Assembly (NCBI GenBank): GCA_964386435.1
Contig: CAYLSV010000004.1
Location: 1 to 64,000, forward strand
Origin: CAYLSV01 sp964386435
GTDB taxonomy: Bacteria; Planctomycetota; Phycisphaerae; Tepidisphaerales; Tepidisphaeraceae
DNA: 64,000 nucleotides
Reading direction: 5' to 3'
Below, in pieces: positions 1-9,988 of the stretch (position 1 is its first letter; each line of letters starts with the position of its first letter). The translations under genes and the position numbers were made by a program. Under the pieces are notes generated by a model. The model saw only the letters and a program-made list of their open reading frames with translations, was not told where the DNA came from and searched no databases.

Positions 1-3000
1 TCGCCGCGGGCGATGAGTTCGCCGCGGGTGTTGATGTCCTGCCCCTCGAAGGCGACGACGGTGCGGTAGCCCAGCGCGTTGGCGATCTCCTGCAAGCTCG
101 GCTCGACGCTGCGGCCGTCGGGCGTTTGCTCGCTGAAGGGCTGAAAGTAGCCGCTGAGGAACAAGCGGACCGTCGGCTCGTCGGGGTCGGTGGTGTTGAT
201 CGTCAGCACGTCGGTCGTCGCCCGGCCGTCGGTGGCCACGAACTCCACCGTCACGTCGCTGAACCCGCCGGGGTTGATCGTGCGGATCGGGTTGCCGATG
301 ACCGTGAACGGCCCGGTCGGCTCGGCGACGTTGATCGTCAGCGGCTGATCGCCGGTGTTGTGGACCCGCACGGTGTCGCGGTCGCGGAACAGGTTCGGGA
401 AGTTCGGGTCGAGCCCGCTGTCGGGGATAATGCTCATCGTCAAGCGGCTGGCGAACGAGCCGTCGAGCGTTTCGAGCCCGATCTCCGGCCCGGCGCCCGT
501 CACCGGCTCGACGTTGCGGACGATGAACACCGTGTCCTGGAAATCGGCGGGAATTTCAGAGACGGCTTCTTCGAGCGAGACGACGAACTCGTTGGGCACC
601 ACGTTGCCGGCCGAATCCTTGAGCGGGTAGACCTTCATCTTCACCCGCTCGTTGGGGTTGGCCTCCCAGGTGTTGAGCGACGCCTCGCTGAAGACGCGGC
701 GGGGCAGGCCGTTGTCGATGAAGCTGCTGAACTCGCCGACGAGGCCGAAGGTGTTGGTCGTCTGCTGCGGCCCGAACGTCAGCGGCTCGACGCGGGTCGC
801 TTCGGGGCCGTCGTTGACCGGGCTGACCGTTTGGTCGCTGCCGCCGCGGACGCTGACGACGTACTGCGCGGTCTGCGGGCTGCCGGAGGCGTAAATCCCC
901 AGCCGGGCCGGGCGGTCGACGTCGGGGGCGAAGATGCTGATCGGCTGGATGACCACCGGTTCGGTGCCGCTCTTGCGGAACTTGGTCACGCCGGGCAATT
1001 GGTCGCCGGTGGAATCGTTGCCGTCGAAGCGGCTGGTGGTGACATCGGAATCGCCCGCGTCGATGGCGAGGTCGTAGACGTCGAACACCCGCTGCAAGCT
1101 CGGCTCGCCGCCGCCGCCGCTGCCGTCGGTGGGCAGACCGCGGAGCCGGATTTCCTTGAACGGCGTGCTGCCGTCGCTGCTGACAATTTGCATCGCCGCC
1201 TCGACGATGTCGTTGGTGGCCCCGCTGGCCGGGTTGAACGACATGGGCAGCTGGTACGTCTCGCCGCTGCGAATCACCAGCGGCAACTGCGCCCCGGCGA
1301 CGTCGAAGCGGCTCTGGTTGGTGCCGTTGAACACCGTGATGCCGTCGGCCGGGATGACCAGCGGCGTGTCGCCGAAGTTCGTCAGCGGGACGAACGTGCG
1401 GTTCTCAGTCGCCCCGCCCTTGGGCTCGTTGAAGTAGGCGACCCGCGGCGTGCCGAGGTTGCCCGCCGGGACCACCGGCCGCAGCAGCGTGAGCTTTTTG
1501 GCCGCCAGTTCCGAGACGTAGAGGTCGCCGGTCAGCGGGTTCTCGATGAGGTCGACCGGGTCGGCCAAATTGTTCAGGCCGGGGATTTTGGTCTGGACGC
1601 TGGCGATGCCGCCGGAGCGGTTGGGCCGCATGACGAGGATGTCGTCGCCGCCGCTGTAGCGGGTGACCATGATCCGCCCCTCGAGCGCGCCGTTGAGCCC
1701 GACGCCGCCGTACTCGATGAGGCCGTTGGGCGAGAGGTTGAGGCCGAAGTTGTAGATCGGCGGGCTGAAGTTCGCCTCGGGTTGCGTGCCCACCGGGTAC
1801 TGCGTCAGCTCGTAAAGATCGGCCGCGGCGGTTGGGTTGCCGCCGCTGTGGACGAACTCGTTGCGGACCGGGTTGGGGTGGCCGTAGTACCCGCCGGGCT
1901 GGACGCGGAGCAGCACGTCGGGCTGCGTCTCACTGACGTTCGTGATGCCGATCGGCGAGCCGTTCGGACCGGCCGGCGTGTTGCCGCCGGCGGCGCTGCC
2001 GTTGATCGGGGCGTAGAGCGCGCCGTTGCTGTGCCACAAGAGGTCATAAGCGTTGCGGATGCCGGTGGCGAAGTTCGTCAGCGGCGCGCCGGGGGCCGAC
2101 GGGTCGTACGGGTTGGGGATGCCCTCGGTGCGGGCGGTGAGCGGCCCGCCGGTCTGATCGACAAACGCCTCGATCGCCGGGATGTCGAGCGTGTAGATGC
2201 TGGCCGACAGCTCGCGTTCGGGGCGGTTGGCCCAGGCGTTGTCCGGGGCGCCGAAGGCGTTGTTGCCGCCGTGGGGGATGTACAGCAACCCGTCGGGGCC
2301 GAAGTTGGGCTGGTTGATCAAATGGTCCCGCGCCGACCGCGGCAAGCCGATGACCATCGATGTCGCGACCTCCAGGTTCGCGCCGGACAGCCGGGTGATT
2401 TTGCTCGTCCAATCGTCGGCGTTCTCCAGCCGGGCCTGGCTGTGGGTGACCCAGACGATCGGCTCGCTCGGCGTGCTGCGGGGGTCGAAGGCGAACCCGG
2501 TGATCAGCGTGAAGCCGTTCTCCTGGAACAGCAGCGACCGGATGATCTCCCGCCGCCCGATTTGGCCGTCGGGCTGGACGGTCCAGCGGTAGAGGTAGCC
2601 GTTGAGCGTCGAGGCGTACAGCTTGCCGTCGGGGCCGAACTCCAGGCCCGACCACTCCCGGCCGCCGGTCGCCGCTTCGAGCGAGATCGGCTCGAAGGCC
2701 ACACTCGTGTCGGTCGGCGTGGTGGCCGTGCCGGTGGTGAAGGTGCTGGAAAACGGCACGAACGCCGCCCCGGAGAGGTCGCGGACGCCGCCGGTGACGA
2801 CGAACTGGTACTCGGTGTCCGGGTCGAGCACGCCCTGCGGCGTGACGACGATGGCGTCGCCGCCGCCGGTGGTGTTGACGCTCGCCGGGACGAGGCGGTT
2901 GTCGGCAACGCGGATGAGCTGGACGGTTTGCGGCGTGAGCGTCGAGGCATCGACGCCGCCCTGGTTGGGCAGCTCGACGTCGGCGGCAATGAAGCCGTCC

Positions 3001-3875
3001 CGCTGGGCGTTGATCGAGCCGTTGCCCGGCCGGACGTTGGTGACGCGGGGCCGGTCGGCCGGGGCGACGTCACGCTCGATGCTGAACGAATCGATCTGGA
3101 CGGTGAGCGGCCCGAGGTCGTTCTTGTGGATCGCCAGCAAACCGGCCCGGCTGGCGGGGCGGAAGAAGCTCGCCTGCTGGCCGTTTTCCATCACGATCTG
3201 GCCCGGCAGGTTCTGGACGGCCCCGTTGTTGACGCGGTAAGCGGCGGTGAACGCGCCGGTCGTCGGATCGCCCCGCAGGATGAGGTCGAGCGAGGCGATG
3301 TTGGCCGTGGCGAGCGAGACGAGGATGCCGTCGGAGCCGGCGGCGTTGAAGATGCCGTTGCCGGTGTTCTGCTCGTCGATGAACTGGATGAACGTGCCGT
3401 TGTTGCGAGCGATGAGCACCAGCTTGACGTAGTTGTCCTGCGTCGGGCCGTACAGGATGCCGGCCTGCTCGTTGGGGGCGTCGAAGTCGCCGACCGGTCC
3501 CTTGATGGTGGCGGTGACGGTGAACGCGCCGGTGGAGGCGTCGAACACGGTTTGCAGGCCGTTGGCAAGGGTGTTGTCGGTGCCGAAGTTGCCGCCGGCC
3601 TGGCTGTTGCCGCGGCTGGTGAGGTTCAGGACGCCGGCCGTGGTGTCGAGGTCGATCAGCTGCGGCTGGTACTCGTCGAAGGTGGAGTTGGGCTGGACCT
3701 TCTCGAAGCCGGTTTGCTGGCCGTCGCGGTCGGCGAAGCCGGCGACCTCGGTGGTGAAGTCCAGCACGTATGGCAGATCCCCGGCCAGCAGCCGGCGATT
3801 CTCCAGCGGCTCGAGCACCGACGTGCTGACGGACCGGGCGGGCTGGATCGGGCAAGAAAGGTTCGGCAGCTTCAT
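1..3875 (-). CDS. Giant exported beta-propeller protein (glucose/sorbosone dehydrogenase-like), 3' end outside window
   Basis: The minus frame is open from an ATG at 3875 to the left edge (about 1291 codons, no stop seen). Residues about 20-31 carry the signature LEPLENRRLLAGD, known from planctomycete surface proteins. In order I see: a concanavalin/DUF1349-like beta domain (about 33-270); an SbsA-type Ig-like domain starting near PRVTNVRPG (about 276-385); a six-bladed GSDH-like propeller (about 390-795, with LYIPHGGNNAFG and GIRNAYDLLWHSNG); then beta-sandwich repeats of the ASPM/SPD-2/Hydin type (TFVPLTNFGDTPLVI; TVRVHNTGDQPLTI). Role inferred: secreted or cell-surface sugar-binding or oxidising protein. 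No obvious Shine-Dalgarno precedes the ATG. The complementary strand is also open over 3.7 kb, a GC-rich shadow. Confidence 0.85.
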   Translation of the reverse strand, partial: MKLPNLSCPIQPARSVSTSVLEPLENRRLLAGDLPYVLDFTTEVAGFADRDGQQTGFEKVQPNSTFDEYQPQLIDLDTTAGVLNLTSRGNSQAGGNFGTDNTLANGLQTVFDASTGAFTVTATIKGPVGDFDAPNEQAGILYGPTQDNYVKLVLIARNNGTFIQFIDEQNTGNGIFNAAGSDGILVSLATANIASLDLILRGDPTTGAFTAAYRVNNGAVQNLPGQIVMENGQQASFFRPASRAGLLAIHKNDLGPLTVQIDSFSIERDVAPADRPRVTNVRPGNGSINAQRDGFIAADVELPNQGGVDASTLTPQTVQLIRVADNRLVPASVNTTGGGDAIVVTPQGVLDPDTEYQFVVTGGVRDLSGAAFVPFSSTFTTGTATTPTDTSVAFEPISLEAATGGREWSGLEFGPDGKLYASTLNGYLYRWTVQPDGQIGRREIIRSLLFQENGFTLITGFAFDPRSTPSEPIVWVTHSQARLENADDWTSKITRLSGANLEVATSMVIGLPRSARDHLINQPNFGPDGLLYIPHGGNNAFGAPDNAWANRPERELSASIYTLDIPAIEAFVDQTGGPLTARTEGIPNPYDPSAPGAPLTNFATGIRNAYDLLWHSNGALYAPINGSAAGGNTPAGPNGSPIGITNVSETQPDVLLRVQPGGYYGHPNPVRNEFVHSGGNPTAAADLYELTQYPVGTQPEANFSPPIYNFGLNLSPNGLIEYGGVGLNGALEGRIMVTRYSGGDDILVMRPNRSGGIASVQTKIPGLNNLADPVDLIENPLTGDLYVSELAAKKLTLLRPVVPAGNLGTPRVAYFNEPKGGATENRTFVPLTNFGDTPLVIPADGITVFNGTNQSRFDVAGAQLPLVIRSGETYQLPMSFNPASGATNDIVEAAMQIVSSDGSTPFKEIRLRGLPTDGSGGGGEPSLQRVFDVYDLAIDAGDSDVTTSRFDGNDSTGDQLPGVTKFRKSGTEPVVIQPISIFAPDVDRPARLGIYASGSPQTAQYVVSVRGGSDQTVSPVNDGPEATRVEPLTFGPQQTTNTFGLVGEFSSFIDNGLPRRVFSEASLNTWEANPNERVKMKVYPLKDSAGNVVPNEFVVSLEEAVSEIPADFQDTVFIVRNVEPVTGAGPEIGLETLDGSFASRLTMSIIPDSGLDPNFPNLFRDRDTVRVHNTGDQPLTINVAEPTGPFTVIGNPIRTINPGGFSDVTVEFVATDGRATTDVLTINTTDPDEPTVRLFLSGYFQPFSEQTPDGRSVEPSLQEIANALGYRTVVAFEGQDINTRGELIARG

Positions 3876-4065
3876 TGAGGAGGGCAGCAAAAGGCGGGGC
3901 GGCTAGAGGAACGTCGGCAAACTCACGGCGTCGGCAGCAGCCAACCGTGCATGATAACTCCCCCCACCGCTCGGTGACGTCGCTACAGTCGTCCCCGTTT
4001 CAGGGCGAACCCCCGCAAGGTGCGTCAGTTCGTCCCACGTTGACCTCACGACCGGATTAACCCCG

Positions 4066-5913
4066 ATGCGCTGGACCCAGACGCTGATCCCGACCCAGAA
4101 GCAAGACCCGACGGACGCGGTGATCGCCAGCCACAAGCTGCTGGTCCGCGGCGGGTTTATCCGCCAGCTCGCCGCCGGCACCTATACCCTGCTGCCGCTG
4201 GGGCTGCGGAGTTTGCAGAAGGCCCAGCAGATCGTCCGCGAGGAGATGAACGCCGCCGGTGCCGCCGAAATTTTGATGCCCGCTTTGCAGCCGATGGAGC
4301 TGTGGCAGCAGACCGGCCGCGACCAGACCTACGGCGACAACCTGATGACCCTCACCGACCGCCACGGCCGCGGCAACGTGCTGGGGCCGACGCACGAGGA
4401 GGTCATCACGTCGCTGGTCCGCGACACGATCAACAGCTACAAGCAACTGCCGCTGAACCTCTACCAGATCCAGACCAAGTTCCGCGACGAGTTCCGCCCA
4501 AGGTTCGGGTTGCTCCGCGTCCGCGAGTTCCTCATGAAGGACGCCTACAGCTTCGACCGCGACGAAGCCGGCCTCGACACGGTGTACGATTTGATGTACG
4601 CCGCCTACGAGCGCATCTTCCAGCGTTGCGGCGTGCCGGTCGACATCGTCGAGGCCGAGAGCGGCCCGATCGGCGGCAGCGCCAGCCACGAGTTCATGGC
4701 CCCCTGCAGCGTCGGCGAGGACGTCATCGTCCGCAGCGACAAGGGCAACTACGCCGCCAACGTCGAAAAAGCCGAGATCGGCGACCGCGACTGGACTTTC
4801 GACGGCGACCCGACCGGCGAGTTGGAGGAGGTCCACACGCCGGGCATGAGCACGATCGAGGAGGTTGGCAAGTTCATGAAGGTCAAGCCGAAGAACATGC
4901 TCAAGACGCTGGTCTTCAAGCGGACCGACGGCGAGGGCTTCGTGCTGGCCGTTGTCCGCGGTGACCACGAGGTGAACGAGGCGAAGCTCCGGCAGGCGAC
5001 GGGTTTGGAGCTCGAACTGGACGAAGCCGCCGCGAAGGCCGCCGGGTTCGCCATCGGCTACGTCAGCCCGGCCGCGGCGGTCGGCCGGAACGACACGAGG
5101 CTTCTCATCGACCCCGACGCCGCCCAAGGCGGCTTCTGGGCGACCGGGGCGAACAAGCCGGATCACCACGTCAAGCACTTCAACTGGCAACGCGATCTGG
5201 TCAAGCCCCATGCGAGGCACGACCGTGAGGAAGTGCGGCCGGCGCAGCCGGCATCAACCTCTGCTGGCCCCGGAGATGCCGGCTTCGCCGGCCGCACTCC
5301 CTCACGGTCGTGCCTCGCATGTGACATCAGGAATGCCGCGGCCGGCGATCCGTCGCCGAAGAACGATGGTGGCGTGCTGTCCGAAGTCCGCGGCATCGAG
5401 CTGGGCCACGTGTTCAAGCTCGGCACGCGGTACTCCGACGCCCTCGACGCCCAGTACCTCGGCGAGGACGGCCAGCGGCATCCGATCCAGATGGGCTGCT
5501 ACGGCATCGGCGTCGGGCGGATCCTGATCGCCGCGGCCGAGCAGTTTCACGACGACCGCGGCCTAATGTGGCCGGCGGCCATCGCGCCGTTCAGCGTCGT
5601 CGTCACGCCGATCAAGTACGAGGGCGAGATGAAAACCGTCGCCGAGCGGCTTTACCTCGACCTCACCGCCGCCGGCGTCGACGTGCTCCTCGACGACCGC
5701 GACGACCGCCCCGGCCCCAAGTTCGCCGACGCCGACCTCATCGGCATCCCCCTGCGCATCACCGTCGGCGACCGCGGCCTGAAGGAGAACGTCGTCGAGT
5801 TCAAAAAACGCGGCGACAAAGACAGCGTCAACGTCCCCGTCGACGACGCCGTGCAAACGGCCGCCCATTTGCTGAACCCCGACACGCTGCCGAACGTGCC
5901 GCTCTCGGCGTGA
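4066..5913 (+). CDS. proS: Prolyl-tRNA synthetase with in-frame palindromic insertion
   Basis: Class II aminoacyl-tRNA synthetase that charges tRNA-Pro in the cytoplasm. Motif 2 (FRDEFRPRFGLLRVREF) and motif 3 (GCYGIGVGRILIAAAEQ) are clear, and the bacterial-type editing INS domain lies between them (about 225-420, with KPKNMLKTLVF and VVRGDHEVNEAKL). The anticodon-binding domain is C-terminal. At 615 aa it is about 40 residues longer than E. coli ProS. The excess is residues about 382-419, translated from a 113-bp inverted repeat between NWQRDLVKP and CDIRNAAAGDPSP, positions that are nearly contiguous in ordinary ProRS. The frame is kept, so the enzyme is probably functional with a surface loop. 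It is convergent with murA. Confidence 0.95.
   Translation: MRWTQTLIPTQKQDPTDAVIASHKLLVRGGFIRQLAAGTYTLLPLGLRSLQKAQQIVREEMNAAGAAEILMPALQPMELWQQTGRDQTYGDNLMTLTDRHGRGNVLGPTHEEVITSLVRDTINSYKQLPLNLYQIQTKFRDEFRPRFGLLRVREFLMKDAYSFDRDEAGLDTVYDLMYAAYERIFQRCGVPVDIVEAESGPIGGSASHEFMAPCSVGEDVIVRSDKGNYAANVEKAEIGDRDWTFDGDPTGELEEVHTPGMSTIEEVGKFMKVKPKNMLKTLVFKRTDGEGFVLAVVRGDHEVNEAKLRQATGLELELDEAAAKAAGFAIGYVSPAAAVGRNDTRLLIDPDAAQGGFWATGANKPDHHVKHFNWQRDLVKPHARHDREEVRPAQPASTSAGPGDAGFAGRTPSRSCLACDIRNAAAGDPSPKNDGGVLSEVRGIELGHVFKLGTRYSDALDAQYLGEDGQRHPIQMGCYGIGVGRILIAAAEQFHDDRGLMWPAAIAPFSVVVTPIKYEGEMKTVAERLYLDLTAAGVDVLLDDRDDRPGPKFADADLIGIPLRITVGDRGLKENVVEFKKRGDKDSVNVPVDDAVQTAAHLLNPDTLPNVPLSA
5209..5321. repeat. 113-bp palindromic element inserted in-frame in proS
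   Basis: The arms starting CATGCGAGGCACGACCGTGA and ending TCACGGTCGTGCCTCGCATG are reverse complements over about 40 bp each, pairing 5209 with 5321, with few mismatches and a short centre. Being palindromic, it encodes nearly the same peptide on both strands (HARHDRE-VRPA). It resembles in concept the Rickettsia palindromic elements found inside genes; no sequence relationship to those is claimed. No second copy was seen in this window. Confidence 0.85.
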
Positions 5914-5920
5914 GGCGAGG

Positions 5921-6018
5921 GATTAGGTGTTAAGTGGTAGGTGTTAGGTGTTGGGCCCGAACCTGAGAAACCTCGTCCTTCCGGCCCCAACACCTAATAC
6001 CTAAGCCCTAACACCTTA
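5921..6018. repeat. Low-complexity inverted repeat between convergent proS and murA
   Basis: The left arm (about 5921-5957) repeats the word TTAGGTGT several times and ends TTGGGCC. The right arm (about 5981-6018) is its imperfect reverse complement (GGCCCCAACACCTAATACC). It would form a long hairpin between two convergent genes, so bidirectional termination is plausible. The same architecture with different words recurs at 41081-41210 and 42059-42174. Confidence 0.7.
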
Positions 6019-6040
6019 TAATTAACACCAACACCTCCGC

Positions 6041-7342
<1,302 letters not shown>

Positions 7343-7557
7343 TGCAAGCTTCCGTGCTCAAGAATCGCGGCCAAACCGCCCGATCCGTTATCGGACGCAA
7401 ATTGACGATGGCCGAGCGGCCGGCCCATCATGTAAGGTAACGCGGCGAGCCACTTTATCGGTCGCAGCCGCCCAAGGGGAACAAGACCTTCGCCAGCGGC
7501 GTTCTATTGGTGCCTTCCGGTGCCCGCCGCGTCCGCTTTTTGACAGCCCTCCTCCCG

Positions 7558-9228
7558 ATGATGAGCCACTCGCAACCTGACCACCCCGCCCCGCCCGGCC
7601 ACCCGTTCGTGGAGACGCTCGAGGGCCGCCGTTTGCTCAGCGGCGACGAGGCCCCGGCCACCGCTCTGCGGCCGGGCGAGTCGACTCACGGCGTGGCCTG
7701 CCCCTGCACCGGCTGCTGCCCGCGGGCGGTCGACCTCAACCCCGTCACCACGTTCGCCGACGCGCCGCGGCCAATCGTCGACGAGCCGGCGGCCGACCCG
7801 GCATCGATCCACCGGCTGCGGGGCGGCTTCAAGATGAACGTCAACTTTCAGCCCGCCGACGCCACCGAGGTGCCCGCCGGGTTCCGCGTGGACCTGGGCC
7901 GGCCGTTCCTGACGCGGGCCAACGGCTTCAGCTACGGCTGGGACCGCAACATCGAGAACGAAACCCGCGACCGCAACGCCAACGGCAACGGCCGGTTCGG
8001 CGAGCAGTTCGACACCTTCGTCCACACCCGCGGCGCGAGCTGGTCGGTCGCCGTGCCCAACGGCTTCTATGCGGTAAACCTGATCGCCGGCGACGAGAAC
8101 TACCTCGACAGCGAGCACCGCTTCAACGTCAACGGCCAGCCGGCGATGCAGGGGGTGCCGCGGGAGACGCACCCGTGGATCGAGGGGCTGATCGTCGTCG
8201 AGGTGACGGACAACCTGCTGACCGTCAGCACCGACAGCCGGGCGGACAACCCGAAATTGTCGTTCGTGACGATTTTGCAGGTCCAGCCGCCGCCGCCGGT
8301 GGGGGATGGCCAGGACATCGCGTTCAGCCAAGTCGGCACCGGCCCGGCCGACCGCATCGAGGCCGGTAAGGCCGTTGTCGGCGACAAGGTGTACGTCATG
8401 GGCGGGTACATCAACAACTACTCGGGCGTCTCCGACCGCTTCGACATCTACGACAAAACCACCGGCACCTGGAGCGAGGGGCCCGCCATCCCGGGGGCCG
8501 AGACGCACTTCGCCGTCGCCCACGACGACCGCTACATCTACAAGCTGGGCGGCCAACTCGGCGTCAGCCGCGACCCGAGCATCGACTTCGCCACCGCCCA
8601 GAGCTGGCGGTTCGACACCGTCACCGGTACGTGGGACCAATGGGTCGACCTGCCCGCCCCCCGCCTCGCCGGCACGGCCGTCATCTGGAACGGGGCCATC
8701 CACCACGTCGGCGGCACCTTCAGCGACGGCATCACCGCCACCAAGGAACACGTCCGCTACGTGATCGAGCAAGACGTCTGGCAGCGCATGCCCGACCTCC
8801 CCCGTGCCGGCGACCACCTCGGCGGGGCGCTAATCGGCAGCGAGTGGTTCGCCCTCGGCGGTGAGCACGGCCACGGCGTCAGCTACGTCCAGCACCGCGA
8901 CGTCTTCAGCTACGACCACACCAAAGGCTACTGGGAAGCCCGCGCGGCCATGCCCGAGGCGTTGAGCCACTTCGAGGGCAACATCGTCCAGCACGAGGGC
9001 CAACTGATCGTCGCCGGCGGCCGGGGCCACGCCGACACCCGCGTCTCGAGCATTTACAGCTACGACCCGATCGCCGACCTCTGGAGCGACCGCGGCAACC
9101 TGCCCCAACCCCGCTTCGGCGGCATCAGCTGGATCGAAACGGACGCCGCGGGCAACGACCGCCTGTTCTACTACGCCGGCGACGTCTTCGGCCAAAGCCG
9201 CGACGACATCCTCGCCGCCGACCTGTGA
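7558..9228 (+). CDS. Kelch-repeat exported protein with LEGRRLLSGD signature
   Basis: From the tandem ATG codons at 7558/7561 the protein is about 556 aa; an upstream TTG at 7507 is in frame but less likely. Residues about 20-30 contain VETLEGRRLLSGD, the same class of signature as in the protein at 1-3875. A malectin-like beta domain follows (about 90-245: GFSYGWDRNIENETRDRN, FDTFVHTRGASW). Kelch blades run from about 260 to the end (VYVMGGYINN, YIYKLGGQLG, WFALGGEHGHG, LIVAGGRGHAD), enough for a propeller. Probably surface-exposed and carbohydrate-binding; the ligand is unknown. Confidence 0.85.
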   Translation: MMSHSQPDHPAPPGHPFVETLEGRRLLSGDEAPATALRPGESTHGVACPCTGCCPRAVDLNPVTTFADAPRPIVDEPAADPASIHRLRGGFKMNVNFQPADATEVPAGFRVDLGRPFLTRANGFSYGWDRNIENETRDRNANGNGRFGEQFDTFVHTRGASWSVAVPNGFYAVNLIAGDENYLDSEHRFNVNGQPAMQGVPRETHPWIEGLIVVEVTDNLLTVSTDSRADNPKLSFVTILQVQPPPPVGDGQDIAFSQVGTGPADRIEAGKAVVGDKVYVMGGYINNYSGVSDRFDIYDKTTGTWSEGPAIPGAETHFAVAHDDRYIYKLGGQLGVSRDPSIDFATAQSWRFDTVTGTWDQWVDLPAPRLAGTAVIWNGAIHHVGGTFSDGITATKEHVRYVIEQDVWQRMPDLPRAGDHLGGALIGSEWFALGGEHGHGVSYVQHRDVFSYDHTKGYWEARAAMPEALSHFEGNIVQHEGQLIVAGGRGHADTRVSSIYSYDPIADLWSDRGNLPQPRFGGISWIETDAAGNDRLFYYAGDVFGQSRDDILAADL

Positions 9229-9270
9229 CCTCGCCGTTGACGCCGTGCATAGGCTCGTGTATAGTTCCGG

Positions 9271-9552
9271 GTGAGCGAGGATGACGTGCATCGGCTCATT
9301 CTGCTCTGCATCGATCAAAGTTCGTTCGAGTTCAACGACCACTTCATCCAAGGGCTCGATCGGCGTGGCCTCTTCTTCGCCGACGTATTGCTGATGGTTC
9401 AGAGTCCGGGGACCATCCGGCTGGATGGCGATGACGAGTTCGGGCGGCAGCGCGTGCTGCTGCGGGGCGAGGTGGTTGGTGGCGAAGCCGAGTTGCTCGT
9501 GTGCGTCGAGCCCGAGCCGTTTTGCGAGTTTATCACGATCTACTGGATTTGA
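9271..9552 (+). CDS. DUF4258-like putative toxin
   Basis: Small protein (93 aa) from GTG. It shows the DUF4258 layout: an N-terminal helix (HFIQGLDRRGLFFADV), then strands ending VCVEPEPFCEFITIYW. DUF4258 proteins resemble RelE/MqsR-type RNases and are often encoded just before an XRE/MqsA-like antitoxin, as here (12-bp gap to the HTH gene). Predicted role: translation-dependent or mRNA-cleaving toxin of a type II toxin-antitoxin pair. The catalytic residues cannot be assigned by eye. The assignment rests on pattern and gene context. Confidence 0.65.
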   Translation: MSEDDVHRLILLCIDQSSFEFNDHFIQGLDRRGLFFADVLLMVQSPGTIRLDGDDEFGRQRVLLRGEVVGGEAELLVCVEPEPFCEFITIYWI

Positions 9553-9564
9553 CGGAGGCGACGG

Positions 9565-9963
9565 ATGGCGCAAACCCACCCCCACACAATCACGCTGGCC
9601 GACGGGCGGCTGCTGTTCGTCGAGCTGCCGGCCACGGCGATGCGGCCGGCGCGACATGGGGATGGGCTGCGGCTGACGCCGGATGGGGCGCGACTGCTTG
9701 ATCAACTCCGCGCCGCCGCCGAGGACTTGCCCGGCAAGCCGACGCCGGGGCGGATCAAGGCGTTGCGCACGGCGTTGCGACTGACGCAAACGGCGCTGGC
9801 ATCGAAGCTCGGCGTGACGGCCTTGACCGTCAGCCGGTGGGAGCGTGGGCAGGTTGCCCCGAACCCACAGGCCACCAATCGCCTGCGCCGCCTCCGTGAT
9901 GCGGCGGTCAAGAGCGGCCTGATACTCGGCCCGACTTCGACGCGACGACGCGCTTCGGCCTGA
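9565..9963 (+). CDS. XRE-family HTH protein, putative antitoxin of the DUF4258 gene
   Basis: 132 aa with a good Shine-Dalgarno (GGAGG) before the ATG. The N-terminal 55 residues form a small beta-rich segment. The C-terminal half has a classic Cro/C1 HTH (IKALRTALRLTQTALASKLG followed by TVSRWERGQVAP), close to the MqsA/HigA type. Its start lies 12 bp after the DUF4258 stop, so the two are co-transcribed in toxin-antitoxin order. It would neutralise the toxin and repress its own operon. Confidence 0.75.
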   Translation: MAQTHPHTITLADGRLLFVELPATAMRPARHGDGLRLTPDGARLLDQLRAAAEDLPGKPTPGRIKALRTALRLTQTALASKLGVTALTVSRWERGQVAPNPQATNRLRRLRDAAVKSGLILGPTSTRRRASA

Positions 9964-9988
9964 ACCCACCTGCTAACCTATCTGAAAC

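Noticed and set aside
126..3878. A 1250-residue open frame on the plus strand
   Set aside because: Its protein is rich in Arg/Val/Gly/Asp repeats without domains, and it is the complement of the real minus-strand propeller gene with clear motifs. GC-driven shadow.
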